Shown here piece after piece: positions 17,426 through 26,796 of a stretch of DNA of 64,000 nucleotides; position 1 is the stretch's first letter; each line of letters starts with the position of its first letter. The position numbers were made by a program, and so were the translations under genes. The stretch is taken from contig NZ_JBIQLE010000019.1 of the NCBI RefSeq assembly GCF_044464525.1, positions 1 to 64,000 on the forward strand. The letters run 5' to 3'. The notes under the pieces were generated by a model. That model was not told the DNA's origin and did no database searches. It saw only the letters and a program-made list of their open reading frames with translations. This DNA is from Pusillimonas sp044464525. GTDB lineage: Bacteria > Pseudomonadota > Gammaproteobacteria > Burkholderiales > Burkholderiaceae_B.

Positions 17426-19747
17426 GTGATCTCTGAAGAACTTGAAGTCAGTCTGCACATGGCCTTTGTCGAGGCCCGTACTGCCAGGCACGAATTTATA
17501 ACCGTAGAGCATTTGCTGCTCTCCCTGCTCGACAATGCCGCGGCCATCGAGGTGCTGCGCGCGTGCTCGGCAAACCTAGATGCCCTGCGGCAAGACTTGC
17601 GCAAATTCATCGCCGAAAACACCCCCGTGTTTCCCGGCGAAGAAGAAGTCGACACCCAGCCCACCTTGGGCTTTCAGCGCGTCATACAGCGCGCCATCAT
17701 GCACGTGTCGTCGGGCAACTCAAATAAAAATACAGTCACTGGCGCCAATGTGCTGGTGGCCATGTACGGCGAGAAAGACTCTCACGCGGTCTATTACTTG
17801 CTACAGCAGGGGGTAACCCGGCTAGACGTAGTAAATTTTTTATCGCATGGTATTACCAAGGCTTCGGAAGAGCCGCCGACCGAACCGGTCAAGCAACAAC
17901 AGCCGGCCTCAGAAGCAGAACATAAATCCGATCAGCAGAAGTCACCATTGGAACTCTACGCTCTCGATCTCAATGCTGAAGCCCGCCAAGGGCGCATCGA
18001 CCCGCTCATCGGGCGCGAGCTCGAGGTCGAACGCGTCATCCAGGTGCTGTGCCGCCGCCGCAAAAACAACCCGCTGCTCGTGGGTGAGGCGGGCGTCGGA
18101 AAAACCGCCATCGCCGAAGGCTTGGCATGGCGCATCACCCAGGGCGATGTGCCCGAAATCTTGGCGGACGCCCAGGTTTTCGCGCTCGATATGGGCGCCC
18201 TGTTGGCGGGCACCAAGTATCGCGGTGATTTCGAACAGCGTCTCAAGGCGGTGCTTAAGTCGCTCAAAGAGAACAGCAACGCTATTTTGTTCATCGACGA
18301 AATCCACACCCTGATCGGCGCGGGTTCGGCCTCGGGCGGAACGCTCGACGCTTCCAACCTGCTCAAGCCCGCCCTGTCGTCGGGGCAGCTCAAATGCCTG
18401 GGCGCCACTACCTACAACGAGTACCGGGGCATCTTCGAAAAAGATCATGCCTTGTCGCGCCGCTTTCAAAAAATCGACGTGGCCGAACCTACGGTCGAGC
18501 AAACCATTCGCATCTTGCGCGGCCTCAAAGGGCATTTCGAATCGCACCACGGGGTGCGCTATTCGGCGGCGGCCATTACTGCGGCGGCCGAGCTTGCCGC
18601 CCGTCACATCAATGATCGCTTCCTGCCCGACAAGGCCATCGACGTCATTGACGAAGCCGGCGCCGCCCAGCGTCTGCTGCCGCGTTCGCGCCAGAAGAAG
18701 GTCATCGGCAAGGGCGAAATCGAAGCGACCGTTGCGAAAATCGCACGCATTCCGCCGCAAAGCGTCTCGAACGACGACCGCAACAAGCTGGCCTCGCTCG
18801 AGCGCGACCTCAAAACCGTCGTGTTCGGTCAAGACGCCGCCATCGAGGCCCTGGCCGCGTCCATCAAGATGGCACGGTCTGGTTTGGGTCGGCCCGACAA
18901 GCCCATCGGCTCCTTCCTTTTCTCGGGCCCCACCGGCGTGGGCAAAACCGAGGTCGCCCGCCAGCTTGCATTCACGCTGGGGGTCGAGCTGCTGCGCTTT
19001 GACATGTCCGAGTACATGGAGCGTCACGCTGTCTCGCGGCTCATCGGCGCGCCTCCGGGCTACGTGGGCTTCGACCAGGGCGGGCTGCTTACCGAAGCCG
19101 TCAGCAAGCAACCGCATTGCGTATTGCTGCTGGACGAAATCGAAAAAGCCCATCCCGACGTATACAACATCCTCCTGCAGGTGATGGATCACGGCACCCT
19201 TACCGACAATAACGGACGCAAGGCCGACTTCCGCAACGTGATCATAGTCATGACCACCAACGCGGGGGCCGAAACGCTTAATCGCGCCACCATCGGTTTT
19301 GCCGCGCCATCAAAGCAGGGCGACGAAATGGTGGACATCAAGCGCATGTTCACGCCCGAGTTCCGCAACCGGCTCGATGCCATCATCGGCTTCACGCCTT
19401 TGTCTCGCGAAATCATTTTGCGGGTGGTCGACAAATTCCTCATGCAGCTCGAAGACCAATTGCACGAGAAGCGTGTGGAAGTCAGTTTTTCGCAGGCTTT
19501 GCGCGACCATCTGGCCAAAGAGGGCTTTGATCCGCTCATGGGGGCCCGTCCCATGCAGAGGCTCATCCAAGACACCATCCGGCGTGCCTTGGCTGACGAG
19601 CTTCTATTCGGACGGCTCGCCGACGGCGGCCACGTCGACGTCGACCTTGACGAGCAGGGCAAGGTCAAGCTCGACATCAGCGACGCGAAACCGCCCAAGG
19701 CCAAGCATCGACCCCCGGTCGATTCAGAAGCCGCGCTCGTTGACTAG
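17426..19747 (+). CDS. clpA: ATP-dependent Clp protease ATP-binding subunit ClpA
   Basis: Unfoldase partner of ClpP. 773 residues: N-domain (residues 1 to about 145), a Gln-rich linker, first AAA+ module with Walker A GEAGVGKTA near residue 220 and Walker B ILFIDEIHTLIG, second module with GPTGVGKTE near 500 and LLLDEIEKAHPDVYN. The long middle domain of ClpB is absent, which marks ClpA. The start is a GTG at 17426 behind a strong GGAGGAAG site. clpP itself lies 30 kb away at 49344. Confidence 0.96.
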   Translation: MISEELEVSLHMAFVEARTARHEFITVEHLLLSLLDNAAAIEVLRACSANLDALRQDLRKFIAENTPVFPGEEEVDTQPTLGFQRVIQRAIMHVSSGNSNKNTVTGANVLVAMYGEKDSHAVYYLLQQGVTRLDVVNFLSHGITKASEEPPTEPVKQQQPASEAEHKSDQQKSPLELYALDLNAEARQGRIDPLIGRELEVERVIQVLCRRRKNNPLLVGEAGVGKTAIAEGLAWRITQGDVPEILADAQVFALDMGALLAGTKYRGDFEQRLKAVLKSLKENSNAILFIDEIHTLIGAGSASGGTLDASNLLKPALSSGQLKCLGATTYNEYRGIFEKDHALSRRFQKIDVAEPTVEQTIRILRGLKGHFESHHGVRYSAAAITAAAELAARHINDRFLPDKAIDVIDEAGAAQRLLPRSRQKKVIGKGEIEATVAKIARIPPQSVSNDDRNKLASLERDLKTVVFGQDAAIEALAASIKMARSGLGRPDKPIGSFLFSGPTGVGKTEVARQLAFTLGVELLRFDMSEYMERHAVSRLIGAPPGYVGFDQGGLLTEAVSKQPHCVLLLDEIEKAHPDVYNILLQVMDHGTLTDNNGRKADFRNVIIVMTTNAGAETLNRATIGFAAPSKQGDEMVDIKRMFTPEFRNRLDAIIGFTPLSREIILRVVDKFLMQLEDQLHEKRVEVSFSQALRDHLAKEGFDPLMGARPMQRLIQDTIRRALADELLFGRLADGGHVDVDLDEQGKVKLDISDAKPPKAKHRPPVDSEAALVD

Positions 19748-19803
19748 GCAGCGCAACCACTCACTGGGCCCCGGCGCCGGGGTCCATTGCGGCGGGGCCT
19801 GAT

Positions 19804-21111
19804 ATGTCGGCCCCGCCGCTGATTGCCTGCCGCCATTGCGACCAGCTTCACCAGCGCCTGCCGATCGAGGCGGGCGCTCTTGCATCCTGTGTGCGCTGCG
19901 GCTATGTCTTGTACAGGCAAAGCGGGCTTGCATTGGGCCAATGGACGGCGCTTGCCGTTGCGGCCGTCGTAGTCTTCGCCATAGCCAACTACTTTCCCAT
20001 CGCCGTCCTGCGCGTGCAGGGCGTCAGCGTCCATGCCACCCTGCCGCACGCCATCTGGATCACCTGGCAGCAGGGACACGGGCTGGTGGCGTTGGTTACG
20101 GCGCTGTTCGCGTTCGCTTTTCCGCTGGGCCAGATACTATTCCTGTATTGGGCCCTGCGCGCCATCTCCACAGCCAGGCTGCCCGCCGATTTCAAGTACG
20201 GAATGCGCATGCTCGACACCATCTCGCGCTGGAGCATGTTTTCGGTGATGCTGCTGGCTATTCTGGTGGCCATGGTCAAGCTGATCGATCTGGCCAGCGT
20301 CCAGTTCGGCATGGGCCTGTGGGCTTGTGTCGCGGCGGTTTTTTTATTGACGGCGCTTAGCCGGGTTTCGGCCCAGCGCTTGTGGCGCTACGCCGAGGAT
20401 GCCGGCCTGGTCGAACGGTCGGGCGCCGGCCTAAGGCTTGATCAGCCCCATGCCGCATGCGAGCCCTGCGGCTTTGTCCAGAATGTTTCGCCGGGCGGCT
20501 CGTGCGCGTGCCGGCGCTGCGGCGCGCAAGTGCACAAGCGCAACCCGTCATCGTTCTCGCGCACCTCGGCGCTGATCATGGCCGCCGCCGTTTTCTACAT
20601 CCCGGCCAACTGGCTGCCGGTGATGGTGATACACACGCCCGCCGGCGAATCTGCCCATACGATACTGGGCGGCGTCGTGGAGTTCTGGCGCATGGGCTCG
20701 TGGGATCTGGCCATCATTGTGTTCATAGCCAGTGTCGTGGTTCCCCTGACCAAATTGCTCGCCCTGGCGGTGCTGATGCTGCGCACGCGCTGGCGCGGCC
20801 CGATCATTCAACGCCAACGCACTCGCCTGTACGAACTGGTCGAGTTCATCGGCCAGTGGTCGATGCTTGACGTTTTCGTGGTCGTGCTGCTGTCCGCCAT
20901 GGCGAATTTTCCCGGTTTCTCGCAGATTCACGCCGGCGAGGGCGCCGTGGCCTTCGGGGCAGTGGTCGTCCTGACGATATTCGCGGCAATGAGCTATGAT
21001 CCCCGGCTGGGATGGGATGCCGATCCGCAAGCAGACGATGCTTCCTTGGCGTCCGCCGCAAGAAATAATCAATCCGCGCCGCCTGCCGATCCTGCCGGGC
21101 GCAGCGCATGA
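19804..21111 (+). CDS. pqiA: Paraquat-inducible protein A (PqiA)
   Basis: A 435-residue inner-membrane protein with two homologous halves. Each half starts with a zinc-ribbon: C9xxC12...C29xxC32 and C219xxC222...C236xxC239, then several hydrophobic helices. With PqiB and PqiC it forms a bridge that moves lipids between the inner and outer membranes. The start is 56 bp after clpA; the GC-rich hairpin between them lacks a T-run, so read-through from clpA is possible. Confidence 0.92.
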   Translation: MSAPPLIACRHCDQLHQRLPIEAGALASCVRCGYVLYRQSGLALGQWTALAVAAVVVFAIANYFPIAVLRVQGVSVHATLPHAIWITWQQGHGLVALVTALFAFAFPLGQILFLYWALRAISTARLPADFKYGMRMLDTISRWSMFSVMLLAILVAMVKLIDLASVQFGMGLWACVAAVFLLTALSRVSAQRLWRYAEDAGLVERSGAGLRLDQPHAACEPCGFVQNVSPGGSCACRRCGAQVHKRNPSSFSRTSALIMAAAVFYIPANWLPVMVIHTPAGESAHTILGGVVEFWRMGSWDLAIIVFIASVVVPLTKLLALAVLMLRTRWRGPIIQRQRTRLYELVEFIGQWSMLDVFVVVLLSAMANFPGFSQIHAGEGAVAFGAVVVLTIFAAMSYDPRLGWDADPQADDASLASAARNNQSAPPADPAGRSA

Positions 21112-21124
21112 AAGGGAAGCCCGC

Positions 21125-22816
21125 ATGAGCAGCGATCAAGACAATTCCAAACCGGCTTCGTCCGGCCCCGATGCCGCCAAGGCCGGCGACAAGGCGGCGG
21201 GACGGCCCTCCGGTCCGGCGGCGCCCACGGTCAAGCCGCGGCGTCCGACCCGCATATCCTGGATCTGGCTGGTGCCGCTTGTTGCCGTGCTGGTTGGGCT
21301 TTCGTTGCTGGTGCGCGGCTGGCTCAGCGTCGGCCCGGTGGTCACCATCAGCTTCGAATCGGCCGAAGGCCTCGAGATAGGGCAGACCAAGGTTCGCTAT
21401 AAAGACGTGGTGGTGGGGCTGGTCAAGGACATCCGCATCGCCGAAGACCGCTCCAACGTCCTGGTCAAGGCCCAGCTAAATCGCGACGGCGCGCGATATT
21501 ACACGCAGGAATCGGCCAGCTATTGGGTGGTGCGCCCGCGTCTGGGGCTAAGCGGCGTGTCTGGGCTGGGCACTTTGCTGTCGGGCGCCTACATCAGCGT
21601 GGATGCGCCCAAAGAGCTGGATGGCGGCCAGACCGTCACTGTTTTCAAGGGCCTTGAAACTCCTCCCGAAATTGCTTCGGGCCGCCAGGGCAGGCGGGTC
21701 ACCCTGATGACCAAAGACCTGGGCTCGCTGGACATCGGCTCGCCGGTCTATTTTCGCCGCATTCCCGTCGGCCGCATCATTGGCTACAGCCTGGCGGAGG
21801 ACGGGCGCAAGGTCAACGTGCAGGCCTTCATCGACGCGCCCAACGACCGCTTCGTCACCGAGGACACTCGTTTCTGGAACGTCAGCGGCATCGACATGTC
21901 GCTGGGGGCTTCGGGCGTCGAGGTCAAGACAGGCTCTTTGGCGGCGATCATCGCGGGCGGCGTCGCCTTTGCGTCGGCCAATCCGTTCAACACCACGCCG
22001 GCCCCCGAAGATGCGACCTTCGCCCTGGCCGATTCCGAAAGTGACGCCATGGCCGAACCCGACGGGCCGCCGTTCAGGGTCGACATGGTTTTCCGCCAGT
22101 CGGTGCGTGGCCTGAAGCTGGGCGCGCCCATCGATTTTCGCGGAATGGAGCTGGGCGAAGTCTACGACATCGACCTCGAGTTCGACGAAAGCGAGAAACG
22201 CTTCCATGTGCTGGTCAAGGCGCATCTGTATCCCCTGCGCTTCGGCGGCGCCTATGACCGCCTGTCCGACGAGCAGAAGGCCGAAAGCTACCCGGCCCAC
22301 CATCTGCTCGATCCGCTTATCAAGCACGGCCTCAGGGCGCAGATCAAGGCTTCCAATCTATTGACCGGCCAGCAGTACATCTCGTTTGATTTCGTGCGCG
22401 ACGCCGAGCCCGTTCAAACCGATCCCGAGGCCACGCCGCTGGTCATGCCCACCGTGACGGGCAGCTTCGACAAGCTTCAAGAGCAGTTGGGCAATGTGGT
22501 CGCCAAGATCGACAAGATACCCCTGGACGGCATAGGCAAAGAGCTGCACGCCAGCCTTGCATCGTTGCACCGCCTGCTTGAAGGCCTGAGCGGCGTTGGG
22601 CCGCAGGTGGGCAATACGCTGAAATCCGTGCAATCTTCCCTGAACAAGCTCGAAGGGATGCTTGACGCCGACTCTCCCATAAACTCCGGGCTCGAAGGCA
22701 CCATGCGCGAGCTTCAAAGCGCGGCCAGGTCGCTGCGGGCCCTGGGCGATTATCTGCAGACGCATCCGTCGGCATTGATACGGGGCCGTCCCGGGGACGT
22801 GCTGCCGGCCCCTTAG
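21125..22816 (+). CDS. pqiB: Intermembrane transport protein PqiB (MCE domains)
   Basis: A 563-residue MCE protein anchored by one N-terminal helix (ISWIWLVPLVAVLVGLSLLV) after a Pro/Lys-rich cytoplasmic tail. Three MCE-type repeats follow, recognisable at VTISFESAEGLEIGQTKVRY, GRRVTLMTKDLGSLDIGSPV and FRVDMVFRQSVRGLKLGAPI, then a helical C-terminal region (LDGIGKELHASLASLHRLL) that would form the periplasmic needle. The ATG at 21125 lies 13 bp past pqiA. Confidence 0.92.
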   Translation: MSSDQDNSKPASSGPDAAKAGDKAAGRPSGPAAPTVKPRRPTRISWIWLVPLVAVLVGLSLLVRGWLSVGPVVTISFESAEGLEIGQTKVRYKDVVVGLVKDIRIAEDRSNVLVKAQLNRDGARYYTQESASYWVVRPRLGLSGVSGLGTLLSGAYISVDAPKELDGGQTVTVFKGLETPPEIASGRQGRRVTLMTKDLGSLDIGSPVYFRRIPVGRIIGYSLAEDGRKVNVQAFIDAPNDRFVTEDTRFWNVSGIDMSLGASGVEVKTGSLAAIIAGGVAFASANPFNTTPAPEDATFALADSESDAMAEPDGPPFRVDMVFRQSVRGLKLGAPIDFRGMELGEVYDIDLEFDESEKRFHVLVKAHLYPLRFGGAYDRLSDEQKAESYPAHHLLDPLIKHGLRAQIKASNLLTGQQYISFDFVRDAEPVQTDPEATPLVMPTVTGSFDKLQEQLGNVVAKIDKIPLDGIGKELHASLASLHRLLEGLSGVGPQVGNTLKSVQSSLNKLEGMLDADSPINSGLEGTMRELQSAARSLRALGDYLQTHPSALIRGRPGDVLPAP

Positions 22817-22830
22817 AAGAGAAGCACGCC

Positions 22831-23457
22831 ATGAAACCTTCAGCCATTCTTTCCTGCCTGATTCTGGCCGCCGCGCTCGGCGGCTGCGCTTCGGCGCCGC
22901 AAAGCCAGTATTACACCCTGTCTTCGTCCGAAGGGCAGGCCCCGGCGCCGACGGCGCAGGCGGCTTTCGCCATCAGCCTCTCGGCGGTCGAGGTGCCCCC
23001 GCAGGTCGATCGTCCTCAAATCGTGCTCAGCCACGAAAACGGCACCCAGGTCACTCTGCTGAACGAGTCCCAGTGGGCCGCGCCGCTGGCCGACGAGATT
23101 CGCAATGCCTTGTCGCGCGACTTGTCGCGCCGGCTTGGCGCGCTCGATATCGAACCCCGCGCAGCCCCCGAGGACCTGCCCTTGTGGCTGCTGAGCGTGA
23201 CGGTGCATCGCTTCGAGTCGGTGTACGGCCACCGCGCGCTGCTCGAGGCCACGTGGCGCCAGGCCCCGCGCCATGGCGCTCAAGGCGAGGCGGCGATCTG
23301 CCGTGCGGCGATACAGGTGCCGGTCGAGCAGGGCATGCCTGGCCTGGTCGCGGGCCATCAGCGCGTCTTGGAAGAGCTTGCCGGCCTGATGGCGGACAAG
23401 CTTTCAGGTCGGCCCCTTTCCGCCGCGACGGGTATCGCCTTGAAGGGTTGTGTGTAG
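22831..23457 (+). CDS. pqiC: PqiC family outer-membrane lipoprotein
   Basis: A 208-residue lipoprotein with signal sequence and lipobox LGGC (residues 16-19), then YYTLSS and the DUF330/PqiC-type domain (VEVPPQVDRPQIV, WAAPLADEIRNAL). PqiC anchors the PqiB needle at the outer membrane. It starts 14 bp after pqiB in the same operon. The three-gene set is complete. Confidence 0.9.
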   Translation: MKPSAILSCLILAAALGGCASAPQSQYYTLSSSEGQAPAPTAQAAFAISLSAVEVPPQVDRPQIVLSHENGTQVTLLNESQWAAPLADEIRNALSRDLSRRLGALDIEPRAAPEDLPLWLLSVTVHRFESVYGHRALLEATWRQAPRHGAQGEAAICRAAIQVPVEQGMPGLVAGHQRVLEELAGLMADKLSGRPLSAATGIALKGCV

Positions 23458-23484
23458 GGCCGCCGGTAAAGCTGGCCCAACGGA

Positions 23485-23946
23485 TCAGCTTCGGCCGGTG
23501 CTGCCGAAGCCGCCTTCGCCGCGCTCGGTTTCGATCGAGAACTGTTCCACATAGTGCAGCCCCACTTGGGCCACTGCCTGGAACATCAATTGCGCGATGC
23601 GCTCGCCGGGCTCGATCAAATAGGCGGCATCGCCGTCATTGGCAAGAATCACCCCGATTTCGCCGTGATAATCCGCATCGATCACGCCTATGCCCTGGGC
23701 GACCCGGACGCCGTGCTTCAACGACAGGCCCGAGCGCGAGGCGACGATGGCGACCAGGGCGGGATCCATCATATTGATGGCCAGGCCCGTCTTGATCAGC
23801 ACCCGGCCCCCGGGCGGGAGTTCCACCGGCTCGTCGATGCAAGCGCGCAAGTCCATGGCGGCGGCGCCTTCGGTGGCATAGGCGGGCGGTGGAATCTTTG
23901 TTCCGAGCAGGGGATTGACGATGCGGGCTTCGATGCGTCTGAACAC
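23485..23946 (-). CDS. dut: Deoxyuridine 5'-triphosphate nucleotidohydrolase (dUTPase)
   Basis: Hydrolyses dUTP to dUMP and pyrophosphate. 153 residues with the five trimeric dUTPase motifs visible: GAAAMDLRACID, ASRSGLSLKHGV, GIGVIDADYHGEIGV, GERIAQLMF and the C-terminal GEGGFGSTGR. The start is GTG at 23946 (FRRIEARIV), with AAGGA upstream; longer in-frame starts add unrelated residues. In most proteobacteria dut directly follows coaBC; here they are 5.7 kb apart. Confidence 0.93.
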   Translation of the reverse strand: MFRRIEARIVNPLLGTKIPPPAYATEGAAAMDLRACIDEPVELPPGGRVLIKTGLAINMMDPALVAIVASRSGLSLKHGVRVAQGIGVIDADYHGEIGVILANDGDAAYLIEPGERIAQLMFQAVAQVGLHYVEQFSIETERGEGGFGSTGRS

Positions 23947-24058
23947 AAGGGGTCCTTTGCAAGGTTGAAGGGCCGGCCGCCGCGCCGTGTGGCCGGCGAC
24001 CGTCCCGGGATTGTATACCTTGCGCCATGAGCCGGCTTGCCCGGCCGCGTCCGTGTAT

Positions 24059-24982
24059 TCAACGCCCCCAGCGCGGTAGGTAAGAGGGCGCGGAAGTGTT
24101 GCCGGTGGACTCGATCCGGCAAAGAAAGGGGTCGGCGAAATGGGTCGGAAGCAGCAGTACATCGCTGCGCGCACAGTCGTCGAGCATGGCCAGCCGTGTT
24201 TGCAGGGCCGTGACCCGATCATCGTCGAAGATGGAGTACAGCTCGGGAAAGGGCAGTTGCACCGGATGGTGGATGACGTCGCCGCAGAACAGGGCCTGCT
24301 CGCCGTGTCCCCTGAGGCGGATTTTCACGTGACCCGGCGTATGTCCGGGCGCCGCCTCCACCGTCAGCAGATCATCCACGGTGTAGCCTTCTTCGATCAG
24401 CTCCATCTGGCCTGCTTCCTCTACGGGCAGCACGCTGTCCGCAAACACGAACTGCTCGGATTCGCGCGGCACGTAGTCGGGACGGCGCTCGTCCCAGCGC
24501 TCGAACTCCTTGCGCGTGAACAGGTAGCGGGCGTTGGGGAAAGAGGGAACCCATCGGCCGTTCTCGAGCCTGGTGTTCCAGCCGACATGATCGGAGTGCA
24601 GATGGGTGCACATGACGAAGTCGACGTCTTCGGGCCGCGCGCCCGCCGCCGCCAGCCGTTCGAGCCAGGGTTCGCTGCGCATGTGGAAGCGCGGGTTGGT
24701 GGGCCGCTGCTTGTGATTGCCGATGCAGCTGTCTATCAGGATGGTGTGATGCCTGGTGCGGACCAGCCAGCTATGGATGCTGGTGCGGATCTTGTCTTCG
24801 ACGGGATCATAGAAATGCGGCACGAGCCAGGATTCGTGCCGGCGCCACATATCGGGACGAAAATCGGGGAACATGAAGGTGCTGACGAAGCCCGGCCCGT
24901 GGTAGTCCTGGACGCGGGTAACTTCGATGTCGCCGAACTGCAGGCCCTTGCCCGCGAGATTGATGTCCTGTATTCCAGTCAT
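24059..24982 (-). CDS. Metallo-beta-lactamase-fold hydrolase
   Basis: A 307-residue cytoplasmic protein. The zinc-binding signature HLHSDH (H127, H129, D131, H132), followed by VGWN, plus APGHTPGH (H214), CGDVIHHP (D235) and LLPTHFADPF make a complete two-metal site. The architecture resembles the AHL lactonase / lactone hydrolase branch, but the substrate cannot be read. The ATG at 24982 has a strong GAAGGAGG site upstream. It is divergent from the TRAP operon with about 220 bp between them, suggesting joint control. Confidence is high for fold, low for substrate. Confidence 0.85.
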   Translation of the reverse strand: MTGIQDINLAGKGLQFGDIEVTRVQDYHGPGFVSTFMFPDFRPDMWRRHESWLVPHFYDPVEDKIRTSIHSWLVRTRHHTILIDSCIGNHKQRPTNPRFHMRSEPWLERLAAAGARPEDVDFVMCTHLHSDHVGWNTRLENGRWVPSFPNARYLFTRKEFERWDERRPDYVPRESEQFVFADSVLPVEEAGQMELIEEGYTVDDLLTVEAAPGHTPGHVKIRLRGHGEQALFCGDVIHHPVQLPFPELYSIFDDDRVTALQTRLAMLDDCARSDVLLLPTHFADPFLCRIESTGNTSAPSYLPRWGR

Positions 24983-25200
24983 ATGCAAGACCTCCTTCAA
25001 TTGGGTGCAGTGTGCCACCGTCAGCCCGGGGTTGTCATACAAAACCCACGTGATATAAGTTTATTCGACATGGGTAGAAGTATTTTGAGATCGACGGATA
25101 CTGTGCTGGCGCGTCAGAATAGGGTTTCACGGAATAAGTAGGTTGCAGTAAATCCGACATCCACCATGAGCCGTATGCTCACACTCGCAAGGAGTTTGCC

Positions 25201-26229
25201 ATGAGACCCCTGCCGACATTGATGTTCAGTATTCTGTTTGCCGCCGCCGTTCCCGCCGCCGCCCAGGCCCAGCCGATCGTACTGAAAGTGGCGCACTTTC
25301 TGCCGGTCGCTTCCGCGGCTCACAGCAAGATGATCGTTCCCTGGTGCGAAAAAATCGAAACCGCATCGAATGGGCAGCTCAAGTGCCAGATCTATCCTGC
25401 CATGCAGCTGGGCGGAAACCCCTCGCAGTTGTTCGGCCAGGCCCGCGACGGCATCGCCGACATCGTCTGGACGCTGCCGGGCTATACGCCGGGCCGCTTC
25501 CCCATCTCCGAGGTGTTCGAACTGCCTTTCGTGGCCACGACGCACCAGGCCTCGTCCCGGGCGCTGTGGGACTACACGCAAAAGCATGCGCAGTCGGAGT
25601 TTGCCGGCGTCAAGCCCATCGCCACCTGGGTCAACGGGCCCAACTACCTGCATCTGCGCGACAAGCAGGTCAAGACGATGGAAGACTTGCGGGGCATGAA
25701 AATACGCGCGCCTTCGCGCATGAGCAACGCGCTTCTGACCAAGCTGGGCGCAAGCGCCATGGGCATGCCGCTTCCGCAAGCGGTCGAGAGCTATTCAAAA
25801 GGGGTAATCGATGCCGCCATGCTGCCCTGGGAGGTGATCCCCGGCGTCAAGATGCACGAGCTGTCGAAGTTCCATGCCGAAACCGAAAGCCCCCGAATGC
25901 TGGCCACCTCCACCATGATCTACGTGATGAACCAGAAAAAATTCGACAGCCTGCCTCCCGACCTGCAGAAAGTCATCGACGATCATAGCGGCGCCGACAC
26001 CTCGGCCTGGGTCGCGGCCCAGTTTGAAGAGGCCGATGCCATCGGGCGCAAGGCGGCGCTCGACCGGGGCAATACGGTCTACAAGATCAGCGCCGAAGAA
26101 CTCGAACGGTGGACGCAGGCCACCGCTTCCATACGGCAAGAGTGGATCGATGCCGCCGGCAAGCAGGGGGGCGATGGCCAGGCGCTGTACGACGATGCGA
26201 TATCGCTCGTCGATCAATACACGAAATAA
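25201..26229 (+). CDS. dctP: TRAP transporter solute-binding protein (DctP family)
   Basis: A 342-residue periplasmic binding protein with a signal peptide (LFAAAVPAAAQAQ). The body shows KVAHFLPVASAAH, IYPAMQLGG, TLPGYTPGRFPISEVFELPF and the carboxylate-binding region around LRGMKIRAPSRMSNALLTKLG, whose Arg usually salt-bridges the ligand's carboxylate. The substrate is therefore probably an organic acid. A ribosome site AAGGAG precedes the ATG. It is the first gene of a five-gene run. Confidence 0.9.
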   Translation: MRPLPTLMFSILFAAAVPAAAQAQPIVLKVAHFLPVASAAHSKMIVPWCEKIETASNGQLKCQIYPAMQLGGNPSQLFGQARDGIADIVWTLPGYTPGRFPISEVFELPFVATTHQASSRALWDYTQKHAQSEFAGVKPIATWVNGPNYLHLRDKQVKTMEDLRGMKIRAPSRMSNALLTKLGASAMGMPLPQAVESYSKGVIDAAMLPWEVIPGVKMHELSKFHAETESPRMLATSTMIYVMNQKKFDSLPPDLQKVIDDHSGADTSAWVAAQFEEADAIGRKAALDRGNTVYKISAEELERWTQATASIRQEWIDAAGKQGGDGQALYDDAISLVDQYTK

Positions 26230-26286
26230 CTTCCACGCGGCCGGTTGCAACGGCCGCGGTCATCCCTACAGGAGGGACGAGGCGCC

Positions 26287-26796
26287 ATGCCGCTTTCATC
26301 TCAGGCACAAGCCGGGCCGGGACGGGGCCGCCGCTGGCTGGAGGCCGTTTGCTGGTTTTTCGCCATGTTGGGCGTTGTGTTGTTTCTCATCGAGGCGCTG
26401 TTGTCGGCCGCCAGCATCTCGGGGCGGATCGCCCTGCGAGCCCCGGTGCCCGGCGACTACGAACTGGTGCGCATGTTTTCCGCGGTGGGCATCGTGTTGT
26501 GCCTGCCTTATTGCGAAATCAAGAAAGGCCACGTTCTGGTCGACTTCTTTACCCTGAAGGCTCCAGAGCCGTTCAAGCGCGGGCTTGACGTCACGGCTTC
26601 GCTGCTGATGGCCACGGTGGCGTTCCTGCTGGCGTGGCGCACCGGGGTGGGTACGCTGGAAATACGCCAATACCAGGAGACCAGCATGGTACTGGGCCTG
26701 CCGATATGGTGGACCTACATACCGCTTGCGCCTGCCTTCGTCCTGCTGGGCATCGCGGCGCTGGCCAATATGCTTCAGCCGGGGGAGGCTTCATGA
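26287..26796 (+). CDS. dctQ: TRAP transporter small permease (DctQ family)
   Basis: A 169-residue inner-membrane protein with four hydrophobic segments (FAMLGVVLFLIEALLS, MFSAVGIVLCLPY, ASLLMATVAFLLAW, IPLAPAFVLLGIAAL). EIKKGHVLVDFF is the family signature. GGAGGGACGAGG lies upstream of the ATG at 26287. The stop overlaps the dctM start (ATGA), so the two permease subunits are translationally coupled. Confidence 0.9.
   Translation: MPLSSQAQAGPGRGRRWLEAVCWFFAMLGVVLFLIEALLSAASISGRIALRAPVPGDYELVRMFSAVGIVLCLPYCEIKKGHVLVDFFTLKAPEPFKRGLDVTASLLMATVAFLLAWRTGVGTLEIRQYQETSMVLGLPIWWTYIPLAPAFVLLGIAALANMLQPGEAS

Noticed and set aside
17942..19192. 416-codon open frame on the minus strand opposite clpA
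   Set aside because: It exactly mirrors a high-GC coding region, has no ribosome site or recognisable motif, and clpA is certain on the other strand.
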